A DNA stretch of 64,000 nt, taken from NCBI RefSeq assembly GCF_013090115.1, contig NZ_JABFNN010000026.1, forward strand, positions 48,967 to 112,966. The letters run 5' to 3'. Made by a program: the position numbers and the translations under genes. The first letter of the stretch is position 1; every line of letters starts with the position of its first letter. Source of the stretch: Flagellimonas amphidinii (lineage in GTDB: Bacteria; Bacteroidota; Bacteroidia; Flavobacteriales; Flavobacteriaceae). Under the pieces are notes generated by a model. It did not search any database. It was not told the DNA's origin and saw only the letters and a list, made by a program, of their open reading frames with translations. Positions 1 through 8,635 of the stretch are shown piece after piece.

Positions 1-976
1 CGGGTAGGTAAACTGGGATTGATTCTGTATCTCCGTCAAAGAATCCTGCCAAATCCTCAATAGGTAATTGGTTTTGGTTCAATTCATCCAAGGCAACCAA
101 ATAAAAATCAAACCTTCCATCCGCAGCATCAAAAGTAAAGCTGTCTGGTAGACCAAAATTGTCTCTTGGTTTAAAATTAGGGGCACTATTTTGGAATACT
201 CTACTCCAAATAGGATTTAGATTTTGAGAGTCATAGGTGAATACAGAACCAGAAGTTTGATCAACTGAAGATGCTGCTGTTATAGCGGCATCGTAATTGC
301 CAGCATATAGATTGAATCTTGCCAACATAGCTTCTATAGTATTTTCCAGGTCAATTTCACCGCGCAATATTTCAGCTTCAAATTCTGCTGAAATTGGGTC
401 TGCAACTATGGCAGTTTTGGCTTCATTCAGCAAACTAATGGCCGTATTGAAACCTTCAATTCTACTTACAAAGGGAGGATTGTCTTCAGAAGTAGCTATG
501 ATTACTTGCTCATAGTTTTGTGCCATGGCACCGATACTCATGGCATGGTAAAGTTTTGCATAAGCAATCAAACCACTCTGGGTACCTGCATCAATATCTA
601 TATTGCCTGCATTGGCCGCAATATCCTCGGCAATGCCAATAACCCTGAGCATGGTGGACCATAGGCCTATTACATTGGAGTTGGAATTTGGAATATCGCC
701 ACCATCTTCCAGTTCGATCATGTTCTGAAAAGTTGTGGTGATCCCACCTTCTCTAGCTGTAATTGCTGGTGTTTCAACAATCCATCGTACTCCTGTAGTG
801 GAGTAGAGCTCCTGCATCCCTATGCTTAATGCCAAAATACCTTCCCTTGAAGAGAATACTTGTTCATCTGTTGCGGCATTGGGATTTTCAAAATCAGTAT
901 CGCATGATGTGATTGCAATCATAGAGGTTAGCAATAACATCAGTTTTATTGTGGTGTTTTTATATATTTTCATCAT
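1..976 (-). CDS. SusD/RagB-family outer-membrane lipoprotein (3' end outside window)
   Basis: Reading the minus strand from ATG at 976 (a second in-frame ATG lies at 973) gives an open frame of about 325 codons that runs off the left edge. The N-terminus is a lipoprotein signal with lipobox Cys in TSMIAITSCDTDF. The rest is helix-rich and SusD-like: a GILALSIGMQELY segment early, then LYHAMSIGAMAQNYEQV and MLARFNLYAGNYDAAI, as in TPR-type SusD proteins. SusD proteins are surface lids that bind the ligand above a SusC transporter. The gene starts 14 nt after the SusC stop, so the two are surely cotranscribed. The C-terminal part cannot be assessed. The ligand is not shown by the sequence; the neighbouring amino-sugar genes suggest a GlcNAc- or MurNAc-containing glycan (inference). 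Confidence 0.88.
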   Translation of the reverse strand, partial: MMKIYKNTTIKLMLLLTSMIAITSCDTDFENPNAATDEQVFSSREGILALSIGMQELYSTTGVRWIVETPAITAREGGITTTFQNMIELEDGGDIPNSNSNVIGLWSTMLRVIGIAEDIAANAGNIDIDAGTQSGLIAYAKLYHAMSIGAMAQNYEQVIIATSEDNPPFVSRIEGFNTAISLLNEAKTAIVADPISAEFEAEILRGEIDLENTIEAMLARFNLYAGNYDAAITAASSVDQTSGSVFTYDSQNLNPIWSRVFQNSAPNFKPRDNFGLPDSFTFDAADGRFDFYLVALDELNQNQLPIEDLAGFFDGDTESIPVYLP

Positions 977-990
977 CAATTTTTTTAGAA

Positions 991-3972
991 TTAGAAACTA
1001 ACGTTAAAGCCCAATTGATATGTTCTTGGTATAGGTACTGTGGAAAAATCAAATCCGCGTACACCATTGCTCTGTCCTGCAGCACTTACTTCTGGGTCCC
1101 ATCCGGAATAGTCGTCCCAAGAAATAAGGTTTCGTCCTACTAGGCTAATTTTTACATTGTCTATGTGTTCCCATTTTGGGTTGAAATTGTAGCTTAAGGC
1201 TATTTCTCTAAGTTTTACAAAGGAGCCATCTTCAACAAATTCTTCAAAAATGCTAGCTTGGGCACTTCCATAGCCTTTTGGTAGATTGCCCAAGAGCTCT
1301 TCACCTACTTGTGCGCCACCACCAAAAATCACGTTATCCAACAATCTTCTGTTCCAGTTGAAGACATCGAAGCCTTGAACCGCATCAAATTGTACCCTTA
1401 AGTCGAAATTTTTATAAGAAAACTCGTTGATCAACGAACCAAACCAATCTGGATTGGGGTCTCCCAATACCTTGGATGATTCTCCATCTTCAGTGGTACC
1501 ACGGAAAGGGTATCCGTCATCGTCCAGAGCAATTGAACCGTCTTCGTTTCTTGCATAAAATTGTCTGTAGAAAACACCCAAAGGTTCACCTTCAATAACA
1601 TAGTTGGTAGAAAAACTACCAGACAGTGCCAATCTACCTCCACCTGCAACGCTGGTTACTTCGTTTTTGTTTTTTGAAAAAGTAGCGGTAATATCCCAAT
1701 TGAAATTTTCACTCTTAATAGGAGCACCTCTCAATAGGATTTCTACCCCTGTATTTTCGAGATTTCCTACATTTTCAAATCTTGAGCCAAAACCACTGGA
1801 TGGAGCCAATACTCTTGGTAATAAAAGATCAGTTACTTTTTGTTTGTAATATGAAAATTCAATTCCTAGTCTATTGTCCAATAAACCAGCATCAAAACCA
1901 AATTCAATTTCATCTTGTCTTTCAGGTTTTAGATTTTCGTTTCCTTGAGCCGTTGATGGAATCAAACTTACTGAACCTGTCAAGGCAGAAGGGTTATATA
2001 CCGAAAATCTATCAAAAGCTCCTAAGGCTGTAAGGTTACCTGCTTGCCCCCATGAAGCTCTTAATTTGAATAAGCTAATAGTGCTTCCGAAGGTATTTTT
2101 CCAAAAATCTTCATCTGAAATGACGTAAGAGCCACTAGCTTTAAAGTATAATTGATTTCGCTCATCTTCACCAAAAGTAGAAGCACCATCCAATCGGACT
2201 GCACCGTTTACATATATCTTGTTATTGAATGCAAAGGATTGCTGGAAAAAAGCGCCCCAATAAGAAACTTTAGAGCGGCTCTCTCCTTGTTCCAAAATAC
2301 TTCCTCCGGCCGCAGTCTGTACTACCGGTGGAAGACCAGTTGCATTTATACCAATACTTTCCCGCTCTTCATATTGCCAGGATCCGCCAAGTGTTGATGT
2401 GGAAGCTATAGTTTCAGTAATGTCCGTTTTATAGGTAATGTTGAGGTCTGAGTTGTATTGAAAATTGTTCAAATCAGCCCTTCTTGCATAACCGTCAGCA
2501 TTTGGAGATGTATTGTTGATGGGGATATACGCTGTTGCAGACTGGTTGTAGTAATCCATACCCAAGGTATATTTGGCACTCAACTTATCCGTAATGTTAG
2601 CATCCAAACCTATGCTCGTTATAAAGCGGTTTGTTTTCTGACCAAAATCGAATCTTGCAACGGCTTCGGCAGGATTTGTTCTTGGCACCAACAAAGAAGT
2701 AACAGGATAAACACCAGACTCATCGGGTGAAGGGTCTACGGAGTTATCACTAAACACGAAACCCGTAATGGCCCCGTAAGCACTATTTATCCCCCCATTG
2801 GGAATGTCATTACTAGTACTTCTTATGAAATTGAATCCGCCGGTAATATTCAACCAATCAAATGCTTGTTGGGTAAGGTTGGCTTTAAATCCGTAACGCT
2901 TAAAGTTGGTGTTTTTTACAATTCCTTCGTTACTTAATTGAGAAGCAGAAAGGTAATATGTGGTTTTTTCCGAACCGCCCGTCATGGAAAGATAGTTTTC
3001 CACCCCAAATCCAGATTCAAAGATTTCATCTTGCAAGTCATAACGTTCTACAGCAACTGTATTTAGGTTTGAGCGATCTGTAGGAACCTCCCAGGCCAAA
3101 GGAACTTCGTTATAATCAATTTTTTTGCGTAGTTCGTTGATTCTTGTGTTTGTGCTGAAAGTAAATTTTGGTTCCCCTGTTCTACCTTTTTTGGTAAATA
3201 TCTGGACCACACCATTACTTGCCCTAGATCCATATATGGCCGCTGCTGCCGCACCTTTTATGACTTCTATTCTTTCAATGTCATTAGGGTTGATGTCTGC
3301 TAAACGGTTTTGTGCATTGCCACCAAGGTCAACCAATTCGTTACTGGAGTTACTGATAATAATTCCATCTACGATATATAAAGGATCCGAATTTCCAGAA
3401 ATTGTACTTGGCCCTCTTAACCGAATACTGATTCCCCCTGCGGGGTCTCCAGAGTTTTGTTGTACCAATGCTCCGGTTATCTTTCCAGCAATGGCCTGAT
3501 CAACCTGTGTTGCCGCATTATTTACCAAGTCTTCGGATTTTACCGATGATATGGCATTGCCCAGAGTTCTTTTGTTCACTCCGGTACCAGTTCCAGTAAC
3601 CACAACGGCATCCAAGCTTAAAATATCTTCTTCAAGCAAAATGTCTGTGGTAATGGCTGGGTTGCTACCCAAATCCACAGTGACTTTTTGGGTTGAGTAT
3701 CCCAAAGAACTCACAGTCAGTGTGTAAGTTCCTGAAGGTAAATCAGCTGTAAAGCTATAGTTACCATCAAAATCACTGACAGCACCGTATGAGGTGTTTT
3801 CAATAAAAACTGAAGCTCCGGTCACAGGTAAATCTGTACCACTTTCAGTTATGGTTCCCGTAAAGGTAAACTGGCTTTGGGAGAATGCAGAGACGCTAAG
3901 CGCCAAGCAAGCCACAAGCAACAGTCGACGCAAAATTTTTCCGTCCATAAAGTTGTTTTTTGAGTTAAGCAT
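991..3972 (-). CDS. SusC/RagA-family TonB-dependent outer-membrane transporter
   Basis: This 993-residue protein has a signal peptide (alternative start MDGKILRR at residue 9) followed by a carboxypeptidase-regulatory-like domain at about residues 34-115 (FTGTITESGTDLPVTGASV). A TonB plug follows at about 130-250 (ALVQQNSGDPAGGISIRLRG, PLYIVDGI, IERIEVIKGAAAAAIYGSRA), then a 22-strand-type barrel ending in GFNVSF. There is no STN domain, so it is not the FecR-signalling type. It imports oligosaccharides or similar ligands using TonB energy. It forms a SusC-SusD pair with the downstream gene and is divergent from a DeoR regulator 171 bp away; an operator-like inverted repeat overlaps its predicted promoter. 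Substrate assignment to amino sugars is by context only. Confidence 0.95.
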   Translation of the reverse strand: MLNSKNNFMDGKILRRLLLVACLALSVSAFSQSQFTFTGTITESGTDLPVTGASVFIENTSYGAVSDFDGNYSFTADLPSGTYTLTVSSLGYSTQKVTVDLGSNPAITTDILLEEDILSLDAVVVTGTGTGVNKRTLGNAISSVKSEDLVNNAATQVDQAIAGKITGALVQQNSGDPAGGISIRLRGPSTISGNSDPLYIVDGIIISNSSNELVDLGGNAQNRLADINPNDIERIEVIKGAAAAAIYGSRASNGVVQIFTKKGRTGEPKFTFSTNTRINELRKKIDYNEVPLAWEVPTDRSNLNTVAVERYDLQDEIFESGFGVENYLSMTGGSEKTTYYLSASQLSNEGIVKNTNFKRYGFKANLTQQAFDWLNITGGFNFIRSTSNDIPNGGINSAYGAITGFVFSDNSVDPSPDESGVYPVTSLLVPRTNPAEAVARFDFGQKTNRFITSIGLDANITDKLSAKYTLGMDYYNQSATAYIPINNTSPNADGYARRADLNNFQYNSDLNITYKTDITETIASTSTLGGSWQYEERESIGINATGLPPVVQTAAGGSILEQGESRSKVSYWGAFFQQSFAFNNKIYVNGAVRLDGASTFGEDERNQLYFKASGSYVISDEDFWKNTFGSTISLFKLRASWGQAGNLTALGAFDRFSVYNPSALTGSVSLIPSTAQGNENLKPERQDEIEFGFDAGLLDNRLGIEFSYYKQKVTDLLLPRVLAPSSGFGSRFENVGNLENTGVEILLRGAPIKSENFNWDITATFSKNKNEVTSVAGGGRLALSGSFSTNYVIEGEPLGVFYRQFYARNEDGSIALDDDGYPFRGTTEDGESSKVLGDPNPDWFGSLINEFSYKNFDLRVQFDAVQGFDVFNWNRRLLDNVIFGGGAQVGEELLGNLPKGYGSAQASIFEEFVEDGSFVKLREIALSYNFNPKWEHIDNVKISLVGRNLISWDDYSGWDPEVSAAGQSNGVRGFDFSTVPIPRTYQLGFNVSF

Positions 3973-4011
3973 TAATTTTTAAAGTTAGCTTTAATAAAAT
4001 CGAGCTGTATT

Positions 4012-4043
4012 CAAAAATATGCAAATAATCGAAAATGTTGCAA
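4012..4043 (-). promoter_or_regulatory. Predicted Bacteroidota-type promoter of the SusC/SusD operon
   Basis: On the minus strand there is a TATTTTTG box (forward CAAAAATA at 4012-4019) matching the TAnnTTTG -7 consensus of Bacteroidota. A TTG lies 21 nt upstream of it (forward CAA at 4041-4043). Transcription would start about 30 nt before the SusC ATG. Based on the sequence match only. Confidence 0.5.
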
Positions 4044-4059
4044 TTTTTTGCAATATTTT
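4032..4059. promoter_or_regulatory. Inverted repeat, candidate DeoR operator
   Basis: AAAATGTTGCAA (4032-4043) and TTGCAATATTTT (4048-4059) form a 12-bp inverted repeat with one mismatch and a TTTT spacer. It overlaps the -33 element of the SusC promoter and lies about 85 bp upstream of the DeoR gene. It is the obvious site for repression of both genes by the adjacent DeoR protein, but binding is inferred. Confidence 0.45.
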
Positions 4060-4119
4060 TAGATGTTAGCTTTTATGGAAGCTATTTTTTGCATTTATTT
4101 ACTAAAACATTAAAACTTT

Positions 4120-4127
4120 TACATTTG
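4120..4127 (+). promoter_or_regulatory. -7 box of the first DeoR gene
   Basis: TACATTTG matches TAnnTTTG exactly and ends 16 nt before the ATG at 4144, which implies a very short leader. No good -33 element was found at the usual spacing. Confidence 0.4.
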
Positions 4128-4143
4128 CTTAAATAACACAACC

Positions 4144-4890
4144 ATGCTAAAGGAAGAACGCCATCAAGTCATTTTGAACGAAGTGCGGATTCATAACAAA
4201 GTTTTATTGACGGATATCGCGGAGATTTTAAAAGTTTCGCCGGACACGGTGCGGAGGGATATTAAAGAATTGCACGATAAGAATAAGCTGAAACGTGTTC
4301 ACGGAGGAGCCATTTCCTTGGGGTTTAATCACTATAACTATGCGAATAGTGAAATTTATTCACTTGAGAAAAAGTCGAAAATTGCTGAAAAAGCAGTTTC
4401 ATTGTTAAAAGCAGGTCAAGTAGTGTTGTTGACTGGAGGAACCACCAATCAAGAAATTGCAAGATTGATTCCTCCTTATCTTAAGATTACATGTTTTACT
4501 CCAAGTCTGCCAATTGCGGTTCAATTGTTGCCCAAACCCAATATTGAAATCATTTTTATTGGGGGCAAGGTGAACAAAGACTCTCAAATTACTATTGGAG
4601 GTGGACCTATTGGAGTGCTTTCGGAGCTTAAAGTGGATATTTGTTTTTTAGGGGTGAACAGTATGCATCCCACTGATGGAATTACAGAATTTGATTGGGA
4701 AATAGTACAGCTGAAAAAGGCTATGATAAGGGCTTCTAAAAAAGTGGTGGTACCTTCAATATCAGAAAAAATAAACTCTGTACAGCGTTATAAGATTTGC
4801 GAAATAGATTCCGTTCATGTTCTAATTACTGAGTTGGAGAAAGATGATGCCCAACTGGATTTGTATCGCAGAAAGATTGAGTTGATGTAA
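4144..4890 (+). CDS. DeoR-family transcriptional regulator (paralogue 1)
   Basis: This 248-residue protein has an N-terminal DeoR winged HTH (about residues 1-57, LLTDIAEILKVSPDTVRRDI, then KRVHGGAISLG) and a C-terminal DeoRC sugar-phosphate sensor domain (about 75-235). Such proteins usually repress sugar genes until a phosphosugar binds. It is divergent from SusC/SusD and convergent with the NagB fusion, and a close paralogue lies at 7051-7800. The sensor loop reads LLTGGTTNQE, where the paralogue has FIDGGTTCLE, so the Asp commonly found before GGTT is Thr here and the effector pocket may differ. Its likely targets are the SusC/SusD operon and itself. Confidence 0.92.
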   Translation: MLKEERHQVILNEVRIHNKVLLTDIAEILKVSPDTVRRDIKELHDKNKLKRVHGGAISLGFNHYNYANSEIYSLEKKSKIAEKAVSLLKAGQVVLLTGGTTNQEIARLIPPYLKITCFTPSLPIAVQLLPKPNIEIIFIGGKVNKDSQITIGGGPIGVLSELKVDICFLGVNSMHPTDGITEFDWEIVQLKKAMIRASKKVVVPSISEKINSVQRYKICEIDSVHVLITELEKDDAQLDLYRRKIELM

Positions 4891-4893
4891 AAA

Positions 4894-4917
4894 AAAGGCC
4901 CTTTTTAAAGGGCCTTT
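4894..4917. terminator. Bidirectional intrinsic terminator
   Basis: AAAGGCCCTTT (4894-4904) and AAAGGGCCTTT (4907-4917) form a perfect 11-bp stem (functional loop probably larger), with A/T runs on both sides. It sits between the convergent DeoR and NagB-fusion genes, so it can serve both. Confidence 0.85.
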
Positions 4918-4928
4918 CAATCAACTAC

Positions 4929-6857
4929 TTAGAATATATACCTAACAAAGCCTTCCATAGCTTCGTATTCGGCCATTCCTAAACTATTGTATTTCCTAGC
5001 TGTTTCTTTGTTCCTTTGTTCGGCGCGTTGCCAAAACTCTCTTTCATCATTTCCAGGAAACATTGCCGCATCCTTCTGCGATTGATGTTTGAAAATTGCA
5101 TTTTTCTTACGTTCCATATCTTTTGGACCAATAGGTACTGCCATTTCCATATCAGCAATGTCCCATTCTTGCCATGCACCTCTGTACAGCCATAGGTAGC
5201 AATCATTTATCCAGTCTACTTTGTCCTCGACCAATTTTTTCATTGCTTCAAAAATTACCTGTAGACATACCCTGTGTGTTCCGTGAGGATCGGAAAGGTC
5301 TCCTGCTGCAAATATTTGATGTGGTTTAATTTCGTTCAACAAGTCATAGGTCAGTTGAATGTCTTCTGCGGAGTGTGGTTTTTTCTTAACCGCGCCAGTC
5401 TCATAAAATGGAAGGTTTTGAAAGTGTGCGTTCTTTTCGTCAACTCCACAATATCTACATGCAGACAAGGCTTCACCTTTTCTGATCAATCCCTTAATTT
5501 TCTGGATTTCTGGACTATCAATTTGCCCCGGTGTTTTAGTGCTCAAGAATTCCCGTACATCGGATAGTTTTTTCTCCAGCTCTTTATTATTTTCCTGAAC
5601 ATCTGTGGCAAAATCCAAAAACCTTATAACCTCGTCATCAAATACTGCAATGTTACCAGAAGTTTGGTAGGCTACGTGTACCTCATGTCCTTGGTCTACC
5701 AATCGCAGCAAAGTGCCTCCCATTGAAATAACATCATCATCAGGGTGCGGACTAAAGATTAGGGAACGTTTGGGGTAAGGAGTGTTTCTCTCCGGTCTTC
5801 TGCTGTCATCCGTGTTTGGTTTTCCACCAGGCCATCCCGTTATCGTATTTTGAAGTTCATTGAACACTTTAATGTTGATGTGCTCTGCAGAGCCAACATC
5901 CGCCACCAAATTGCCCATACCATATTCGTTGTAGTCCTCATTGGTAAGTTTTAAAATGGCTTTGTCCAATTTTTCGGATAGCCAAAGAGCCGCTTTTTTA
6001 ACCAATTTATCATTCCAATCACATTCGCTAACTAACCAAGGCGTTTTTATTCTGGTTAAGGATGATGAAGATGCTGGGTCTAAAATGAAATGGCAGTTTT
6101 CATGGTGTTGCAAGAAAGTTGCAGGAATACTTTCTTTAATCTCACCTTCAACAGATTGTTTGATAATGTTTGATTTGCCTTCGCCCCAAGCCATCAAAAT
6201 GATTTTTTTGGCAGCCATGATTGTGCCAACCCCCATGGTTATGGCTTTAGCGGGTACATTTTCCAATCCGAAGAAGTCGCTGGCAGCATCCAATCTTGTT
6301 ACCCTGTCCAAGCGAACCATACGGGTTTTACTTTTTAGGGAAGAACCAGGTTCGTTGAATCCGATATGTCCTGTTCTACCAATTCCTAAAATTTGAATGT
6401 CAATGCCGCCGGCTTTTTGAATTTTATCTTCATAAGCATTGCAAAATTCCCGAACATCTTCTTTGTCCAGTGTTCCATCTGGGATGTTGATGTTCTTCTT
6501 TTTTATGTCAATATGGTCGAACAAGTGTTCGTTCATAAACCGAACATAGCTATGAATGGAATCAGGCTCCATTGGATAATATTCATCCAAGTTGAAGGTG
6601 ATTACATTTTTAAAGCTCAATCCATCTTCTTTGTGGAATTGAACCAAATAATCATAAACTTTTGTTGGGGTTGAACCGGTAGCTAAGCCCAGCACAGCAT
6701 TTTTCCCCTCTTTTTGACGTTGTTTGATCAGTTGTGCAATTTCATTTGCCACCCACAAAGAAGCTTCTTGGGAGCTTTCATGGATTTTAGTGTTGATTTT
6801 TTCAAATTTTTTGGATTCCTCATCAATTGGGTAATCCAAAGTTTTTGATGATGCCAT
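4929..6857 (-). CDS. nagB: Glucosamine-6-phosphate deaminase-like (NagB) / PIG-L deacetylase fusion
   Basis: This is a 642-residue two-domain protein. Residues about 30-290 are NagB-like: GLATGSTPTKVY phosphate loop, NLDEYYP (D91), and GIGRTGHIGFNEPGSS (H164, E169). The E. coli enzyme has Asn-Asp before that Gly-His, and the Asp is the general base; here the pair is Arg161-Thr162, so standard deaminase activity is uncertain. Residues about 360-640 are a PIG-L/LmbE-type zinc deacetylase, with SPHPDDDVISMGGT and a late SDPHGTHR that could supply a metal-binding His. The expected pathway is GlcNAc-6-P handling: deacetylate, then deaminate or isomerise. NagB-PIG-L fusions are known in Bacteroidota. 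It is divergent from the second DeoR gene; a minus-strand -7 box (TATATTTG) lies at 6887-6894. Confidence 0.85.
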   Translation of the reverse strand: MASSKTLDYPIDEESKKFEKINTKIHESSQEASLWVANEIAQLIKQRQKEGKNAVLGLATGSTPTKVYDYLVQFHKEDGLSFKNVITFNLDEYYPMEPDSIHSYVRFMNEHLFDHIDIKKKNINIPDGTLDKEDVREFCNAYEDKIQKAGGIDIQILGIGRTGHIGFNEPGSSLKSKTRMVRLDRVTRLDAASDFFGLENVPAKAITMGVGTIMAAKKIILMAWGEGKSNIIKQSVEGEIKESIPATFLQHHENCHFILDPASSSSLTRIKTPWLVSECDWNDKLVKKAALWLSEKLDKAILKLTNEDYNEYGMGNLVADVGSAEHINIKVFNELQNTITGWPGGKPNTDDSRRPERNTPYPKRSLIFSPHPDDDVISMGGTLLRLVDQGHEVHVAYQTSGNIAVFDDEVIRFLDFATDVQENNKELEKKLSDVREFLSTKTPGQIDSPEIQKIKGLIRKGEALSACRYCGVDEKNAHFQNLPFYETGAVKKKPHSAEDIQLTYDLLNEIKPHQIFAAGDLSDPHGTHRVCLQVIFEAMKKLVEDKVDWINDCYLWLYRGAWQEWDIADMEMAVPIGPKDMERKKNAIFKHQSQKDAAMFPGNDEREFWQRAEQRNKETARKYNSLGMAEYEAMEGFVRYIF

Positions 6858-6909
6858 AGTTGGATGATTTTAGACTTTTATCGGGGCAAATATAACTAAG
6901 AATACTCAT

Positions 6910-7026
6910 ATTTGCTGTTTTTTGCTTTTTTATTTGCTGTAATATGCTTTATTTAACTATTTATTGATGTTTCAATAACAAAAACGGAATAAAATGGCAT
7001 GCTGAATATTTTTATATATTTGCTGC
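6910..7026. promoter_or_regulatory. Divergent promoter region with ATTTGCTG direct repeats
   Basis: ATTTGCTG occurs three times in the same orientation, at 6910, 6932 and 7018; the first two are 22 bp apart, about two helical turns. A similar TTTTTTGC plus TTTATTTA pattern occurs at 6918-6955 and at 4085-4102 upstream of the other DeoR gene. -7 boxes flank the region: TATATTTG at 6887-6894 (minus) and 7015-7022 (plus). DeoR-type proteins often bind direct repeats, so these are candidate operators (inference). Confidence 0.4.
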
Positions 7027-7050
7027 TGATTTCAATTACCACATTCTTTA

Positions 7051-7800
7051 ATGCTAAAAGAGGAAAGACAGCATATTATCCTAAATGAAGTGGCCCTTCA
7101 TAACAAGGTTTTATTGACTGATATTGCAGAAATGTTGGACGTTTCCATTGATACGGTGCGGAGGGATGTCAAGGAATTGGATAGCGAGAACAAGTTAAGA
7201 AAAGTGCATGGTGGAGCTATTTCTTTGGGATTTACCAATTCTACAGTAAGGAATACCAATATCTATGCACTTGATAAGAAAAAGACTATTGCATCAAAAG
7301 CTGTTGGGATGTTGAAAGAGGGCGATGTGATCTTTATTGATGGGGGAACTACGTGTCTGGAATTGGCCTCGCAGATTCCTGAAAACCTAAGCTTAACGTG
7401 TTTCACCTTAAGTTTGCCAGTGGCCTTGGAGCTTTTGTTGAAACCTAATATTAAAGTTGTTTTTGTGGGTGGTGAAATTTCTCAGGATTCGCAAATTGCT
7501 GTAGGAGCAGGAACCATCAACCAACTTGGTGAAATCAAGGTGGATTATGGTTTTATTGGAACTGGCTATGTGGACTCCATTTATGGATTGACAGAATTTG
7601 ATTGGGATATAGTTCAGGTAAAAAAGGCGGTTATAAAAGCATCCAAAAAAACGGTTCTTTTATGTATTTCCGAAAAGCTGAATTCCCAACATCGTTTTAA
7701 AACATGCGATATTAACGCAATAAATACATTGATTACAGAGTTAGACCCCAGTAGCAACCTCCTCAACCTTTTTAGAAACCAAGAGATACATCTTTTATAA
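7051..7800 (+). CDS. DeoR-family transcriptional regulator (paralogue 2)
   Basis: This 249-residue close paralogue of the 4144-4890 regulator has nearly the same start (MLKEERQHIILNEV), the HTH at about residues 16-40 (LLTDIAEMLDVSIDTVRRDV) and a DeoRC sensor domain with the usual D-GGTT loop (FIDGGTTCLEL). It is the first gene of a pair with murQ, whose ATG overlaps its stop codon (TAATG), and is divergent from the NagB fusion. It probably senses an amino-sugar phosphate and controls both flanking transcripts. The pair of paralogues suggests one duplication followed by effector divergence. Confidence 0.93.
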   Translation: MLKEERQHIILNEVALHNKVLLTDIAEMLDVSIDTVRRDVKELDSENKLRKVHGGAISLGFTNSTVRNTNIYALDKKKTIASKAVGMLKEGDVIFIDGGTTCLELASQIPENLSLTCFTLSLPVALELLLKPNIKVVFVGGEISQDSQIAVGAGTINQLGEIKVDYGFIGTGYVDSIYGLTEFDWDIVQVKKAVIKASKKTVLLCISEKLNSQHRFKTCDINAINTLITELDPSSNLLNLFRNQEIHLL

Positions 7801-8621
7801 TGCAAATGCAAAAGGATTATAAAAAAATTACTGAAAAGCCTTCGAATTATGAAAATTTGGAGCAGATGGATACAAGCACCATCTTGGAAAGCATCAATAA
7901 TGAAGATCAAAAAATAGCTGAAGCAGTTGCCCAAGTTATTCCGCAAATTACCGAGCTTGTGGATTCTACTGTCCAAAGATTTATGGATGGGGGACGATTA
8001 TTTTATATTGGCGCTGGAACCAGTGGTCGACTTGGCATTCTGGATGCTTCGGAAATTCCTCCTACCTATGGGATGCCACACGAAAGGGTCATAGGGTTGA
8101 TTGCTGGTGGGGACAATGCCATCAGAAAAGCAGTTGAATTTGCAGAGGATGATACGCAACAAGCATGGAAGGATTTATTGGAATACAACATCAACGCCAA
8201 TGATGTTTTGGTGGGTATTGCGGCATCTGGAACTACGCCATATGTTCTGGGAGGTATTGAGGATGCTAAAAAACACGGGGTTTTAACAGCGGGAATTACC
8301 AATAACCCGGGGTCGCCCTTGGCAAGGAATGCGGATATTCCCATTGAAATCATAGTTGGGCCAGAATTTGTTACAGGCAGTACACGTATGAAAAGTGGAA
8401 CTAGTCAAAAACTGGCGTTGAACATGATTTCCACAGCTTTAATGATACGCATTGGCCGGGTAAAAGGAAACAAAATGGTGAACATGCAGTTGAGCAACAC
8501 CAAACTAGTAGATAGAGGTACCCGATATTTGGTAGAAGAATTGGGACTTGACTATGCTGAAGCTGAAAAGGCATTGAAGAAGTATGGTTCTGTAAAACAC
8601 GCCATTGATGCCCTAAAATAG
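7800..8621 (+). CDS. murQ: N-acetylmuramic acid 6-phosphate etherase
   Basis: MurQ cleaves the lactyl ether of MurNAc-6-phosphate to give GlcNAc-6-phosphate and D-lactate in cell-wall recycling or scavenging. The 273-residue length is slightly short of the usual about 300. The SIS-domain signature is clear: GAGTSGRLGILDASEIPPTYG with catalytic Glu at residue 85, the second Glu near residue 116 in AVEFAEDD, and GPEFVTGSTRMKSGT. Its product feeds the NagB/PIG-L protein next door. The start ATG at 7800 overlaps the DeoR stop (TAATG), so it is translationally coupled; an ATG two codons downstream (7806) is possible. Confidence 0.95.
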   Translation: MQMQKDYKKITEKPSNYENLEQMDTSTILESINNEDQKIAEAVAQVIPQITELVDSTVQRFMDGGRLFYIGAGTSGRLGILDASEIPPTYGMPHERVIGLIAGGDNAIRKAVEFAEDDTQQAWKDLLEYNINANDVLVGIAASGTTPYVLGGIEDAKKHGVLTAGITNNPGSPLARNADIPIEIIVGPEFVTGSTRMKSGTSQKLALNMISTALMIRIGRVKGNKMVNMQLSNTKLVDRGTRYLVEELGLDYAEAEKALKKYGSVKHAIDALK

Positions 8622-8635
8622 GTGAACCAAGGAAT

